From the NCBI GenBank assembly GCA_903923135.1, contig CAIXWN010000102.1, forward strand, positions 1 to 34,965: a DNA stretch of 34,965 nucleotides. Reading direction: 5' to 3'. This stretch comes from an uncultured Caulobacteraceae bacterium (GTDB taxonomy: Bacteria; Pseudomonadota; Alphaproteobacteria; Caulobacterales; Caulobacteraceae). The notes beneath the pieces were generated by a model, which was not told the origin of the DNA, searched no databases, and worked only from the letters and a program-made list of their open reading frames with translations. Positions within the stretch are counted from its first letter, which is position 1; each line of letters opens with the position of its first letter. Made by a program: the position numbers and the translations under genes. Positions 32,890-34,965 of this stretch are shown one piece after another.

Positions 32890-33600
32890 ATGACCATGCC
32901 CCTTGGCGCGAGAGAAACAGGCTCTGCCGAGCCCTCATCCGCCGGCGAGGGGCCCCTGCTTCACACCAGTGTCTATGAGGAACTCCGCCGGCGGCTGATC
33001 ACCGGCAAGGTCGCGCCGGGGGTGGGCCTGTCCACCCGGGGACTGGCCCTCGAACTTGGCGTCAGTCAGATGCCAGTGCGCGACGCCCTCAGCCGACTGG
33101 CCGCCGAAGGTGCGGTGCTGATCCGCTCGAAGCGCAAGATCGAGGTCCCCCCGATGACCGCGGAGCGTTTCACCGACCTGCTGGAATGCCGGCTGCTTCT
33201 GGAGCCCGAGGCGGCGATCGCCGCCCTGCCCCATGTGGACGCCGCCGCCATTGAACGCCTGCGCCGGATCGACGCCGACCTCGATCTGGCGATCGAGAAC
33301 GACGACGTGATCGGCTACATGGAGCTGAATTTCGCGTTCCACTTTGGACTCTATCGGGCCAACGGACGGGCGACACTGAACCGGCTGATCGAGGCGCTCT
33401 GGCTGCAGTTCGGCCCTTTCATGTCCACCGTGTATGGCTTTTATGGCGCCGCCCACCTGGTCGACCAGCACCGCCTGGCCCTGGATGCGCTGGAGGCCGG
33501 AGATCCGGTCGCCCTGCGCCGCGCGATAGCCTCGGATATCGCTGACGGCATGGGCCTGATCGGGCGCAGTCGCCTTGGGGGCGGCGCCCCGGCGGTCTAG
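32890..33600 (+). CDS. GntR-family (FCD) transcriptional regulator
   Basis: A 236-residue regulator. The N-terminal winged HTH spans about 26-86 (VYEELRRRLITGKVAPG, STRGLALELGVSQMPVRDAL and LAAEGAV), and the C-terminal all-helical FCD domain (about 93-225) carries possible metal or ligand contacts H151 (NFAFHFGLY) and H194 (VDQHRLAL). FCD regulators usually repress catabolic genes and release DNA when a carboxylate or amine-derived ligand binds. It is divergent from the ligase-oxidase operon, which makes that operon its likely target. Starts at 32890 or 32896 are both possible. Its TAG stop overlaps the stop of the convergent Gly-rich gene. Confidence 0.9.
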   Translation: MTMPLGARETGSAEPSSAGEGPLLHTSVYEELRRRLITGKVAPGVGLSTRGLALELGVSQMPVRDALSRLAAEGAVLIRSKRKIEVPPMTAERFTDLLECRLLLEPEAAIAALPHVDAAAIERLRRIDADLDLAIENDDVIGYMELNFAFHFGLYRANGRATLNRLIEALWLQFGPFMSTVYGFYGAAHLVDQHRLALDALEAGDPVALRRAIASDIADGMGLIGRSRLGGGAPAV

Positions 33601-34965
33601 ACCCGCGGCAGACTGAGGCGGCCGAACAGGGCATGGCCAGAAGTGGAGACCAGACCGGACGAAGCCGCCCCGCCATTGTCCGCCACGGCGGCCATGTACT
33701 GGCTGAACACACTTAGCCTTGACAGACCACCTGGCGGCGACGCCGGCGGATCGCCGATGATCACCTGCCCGTAGAATCCCGAGCCCGCCGACGCCGAGGT
33801 GACCGTCAGCACCGCGCGAAGGGTAAGGGTGTTGGCGCCCAGGGGCTGGCCCACGCCCAGTGAGCCGAGGTCGACGGCGTTGTTGCTGAACCAGGCCTGC
33901 GCCGCCCCGCCGCTGGCGAAGCTCTTGCTGAGCACGTCGGTTCCATCGGCGTAGAGATCGAAGGTCACACCGGTGACGCCGGCCCCCGTCGCCGAACCGC
34001 CGTAGAAGCCGATGGCGAGATCCTTACGCGAGGCGAGTTTCGTCAGGTCGATGGTCTCGTCGATCTCGGCGGTGACGGTCTCGGAGGCGGCGACCCCGCC
34101 GACGGCGTAGCCGCCTCCGAGTTCACCGATGACGAAGAACACCGGTGAAAGGCCAAAGGCGCTCTTGATGGCGGCGTTGGCGGCCAGCACCGCTGCGGTA
34201 TTGGTGGAGGTGGGCGCGGCCGTCGCCAGGGCGACCGCCTGGTCGCCGACGGCGAAGACCGGGGCCGTTTTGCCGATGAGAGCCTGCGCCTGGGCGAGAC
34301 TGGCTCCATCCACCACGCCGCCGGCGCTGGCGGTGATGCTCTGGACGAGCTTGCCCGTCGGCAAGGCCGTCGAAGCCCGGACCGTCAACGTCCCTGAGGC
34401 CCCCATAGCTTGAGCCGACGCGCTCGCGGCCCCCGCCATCCCAGCGGCTCCCGGCGAATCCGCAGCGCCGCCGGTGCCTCCCTGACTGGTCACGCTGGCC
34501 GTAACGGCTCCGGTTCCTGTGGCCGTGAGGACCCCGGTCGCCGCCCCACCGGCGCCGCCTGCCGAACCCCCATGACCCGCCCCGCCGTCGCCGCCGGTCG
34601 CAGTCAGGGTGAGCCCGACCGTCGCACTGTGGGTCATGTTCAACGTGTCGTTGAAAACCAGGGTATCGCTCGCCGCCCCGCCGGAGCCCGCCTTGCCACC
34701 GGTGCTGGCCCCGCCCGCTCCCCCGCTGACGGTCTGGCTCAGGACAAGGCTCCCACCATTGGTGGCCCCGGTCACGGCGTTGAGGGCGGTGGCCCCTCCG
34801 CCGGCCCCGCCGCCCGCCGAAGAGGTTCCGACGCCCCCCGCGCCGCCAGTCAGCGCCGCGCTGGCCATGGCCGAAGGACCGCTGGCCGTCACCGCCGCAG
34901 CGGTAACCCCCGACGCCGCGCCGCCCTTGCCGGCGATCAGGCCGGCGCCGGCCGCTCCCGCTCCC
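33597..34965 (-). CDS. Large Gly/Ala-rich repetitive protein, C-terminal part, N-terminus outside window
   Basis: At least 455 residues are visible and the frame stays open to the window edge, so the true start lies outside. The upstream two thirds of the visible part are low-complexity Gly/Ala/Ser/Thr with recurring GGAGG and GGxGG blocks separated by short beta-prone stretches (LVLSQTVSGGAGG, LTLTATGGDGGAGHGG, ASVTSQGGTGG). The C-terminal about 200 residues are less repetitive and include FDLYADGTDVLSKSF and GFYGQVIIGDPP. Such proteins are usually secreted or surface-located adhesin-like or matrix proteins, but no secretion signal is visible here. Function unknown. The stop overlaps the GntR stop. 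Confidence 0.78.
   Translation of the reverse strand, partial: GAGAAGAGLIAGKGGAASGVTAAAVTASGPSAMASAALTGGAGGVGTSSAGGGAGGGATALNAVTGATNGGSLVLSQTVSGGAGGASTGGKAGSGGAASDTLVFNDTLNMTHSATVGLTLTATGGDGGAGHGGSAGGAGGAATGVLTATGTGAVTASVTSQGGTGGAADSPGAAGMAGAASASAQAMGASGTLTVRASTALPTGKLVQSITASAGGVVDGASLAQAQALIGKTAPVFAVGDQAVALATAAPTSTNTAAVLAANAAIKSAFGLSPVFFVIGELGGGYAVGGVAASETVTAEIDETIDLTKLASRKDLAIGFYGGSATGAGVTGVTFDLYADGTDVLSKSFASGGAAQAWFSNNAVDLGSLGVGQPLGANTLTLRAVLTVTSASAGSGFYGQVIIGDPPASPPGGLSRLSVFSQYMAAVADNGGAASSGLVSTSGHALFGRLSLPRV

Noticed and set aside
33597-34965. Gly-rich repeats read as a CRISPR array or tandem DNA repeat
   Set aside because: The repetition is at the amino-acid level with uneven spacing and varied codons; there are no constant repeats with spacers.

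Overview
The window is about 35 kb of chromosomal DNA from a GC-rich Gram-negative bacterium, most likely an alphaproteobacterium of the Caulobacter/Phenylobacterium type. This rests on a xylonate-dehydratase-like enzyme, a CYP153-like P450, a TonB receptor, orphan Tad pseudopilins and TadG, and an IS427-type element. The genus is inference; no rRNA or other taxonomic marker is present. No phage, CRISPR array or replication origin was seen.

Layout. 1-3.3 kb: the start of a uroporphyrinogen-III methyltransferase gene (leftward, cut by the window edge), then a GcvA-like LysR regulator whose stop overlaps the start of an IlvD/Edd sugar-acid dehydratase. 3.4 kb: tRNA-Lys(CTT). 3.8-6.2 kb: a tightly packed TadG-TadE-TadE trio. 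6.2-7.9 kb: a leftward lipid-kinase/metallophosphoesterase pair. 8.0-11.3 kb: a small exported protein, an MFS exporter behind a hairpin-rich leader, and two divergent membrane proteins of unknown function.

11.4-18.8 kb looks like a hydrophobic-compound oxidation region. A TetR regulator, a 59-residue rubredoxin and a CYP153-like P450 run leftward. A second P450 runs rightward from the same control region, which carries a clear 24-bp palindrome. A class A penicillin-binding protein and a FadD-type acyl-CoA synthetase follow. 18.9-19.4 kb holds a small membrane protein with a recognisable promoter and a CRP-like site at about -65.

19.7-26.4 kb reads leftward in the order TonB receptor, omega-aminotransferase, NTF2/SnoaL-like gene, carotenoid-cleavage-type oxygenase. 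An 843-bp IS5/IS427-group element in the opposite orientation has split the NTF2-like gene into two halves.

26.7-33.6 kb is a polyamine (or related amine) catabolic module: two PuuA-like glutamine-synthetase-family ligases, a PuuB-like oxidase, a Tat-exported spermidine-dehydrogenase-like flavoprotein and a GntR/FCD regulator. A near-perfect 12-bp palindrome (consensus CTGTGATCACAG) lies in both divergent control regions of this module, linking the receptor/aminotransferase genes to the ligase/oxidase operon. The window ends inside a leftward gene for a large Gly/Ala-rich repetitive protein whose stop codon overlaps that of the GntR gene.

I did not find a clearly unprecedented system. The most promising leads are the P450-rubredoxin-TetR unit and the amine regulon with its candidate shared operator.
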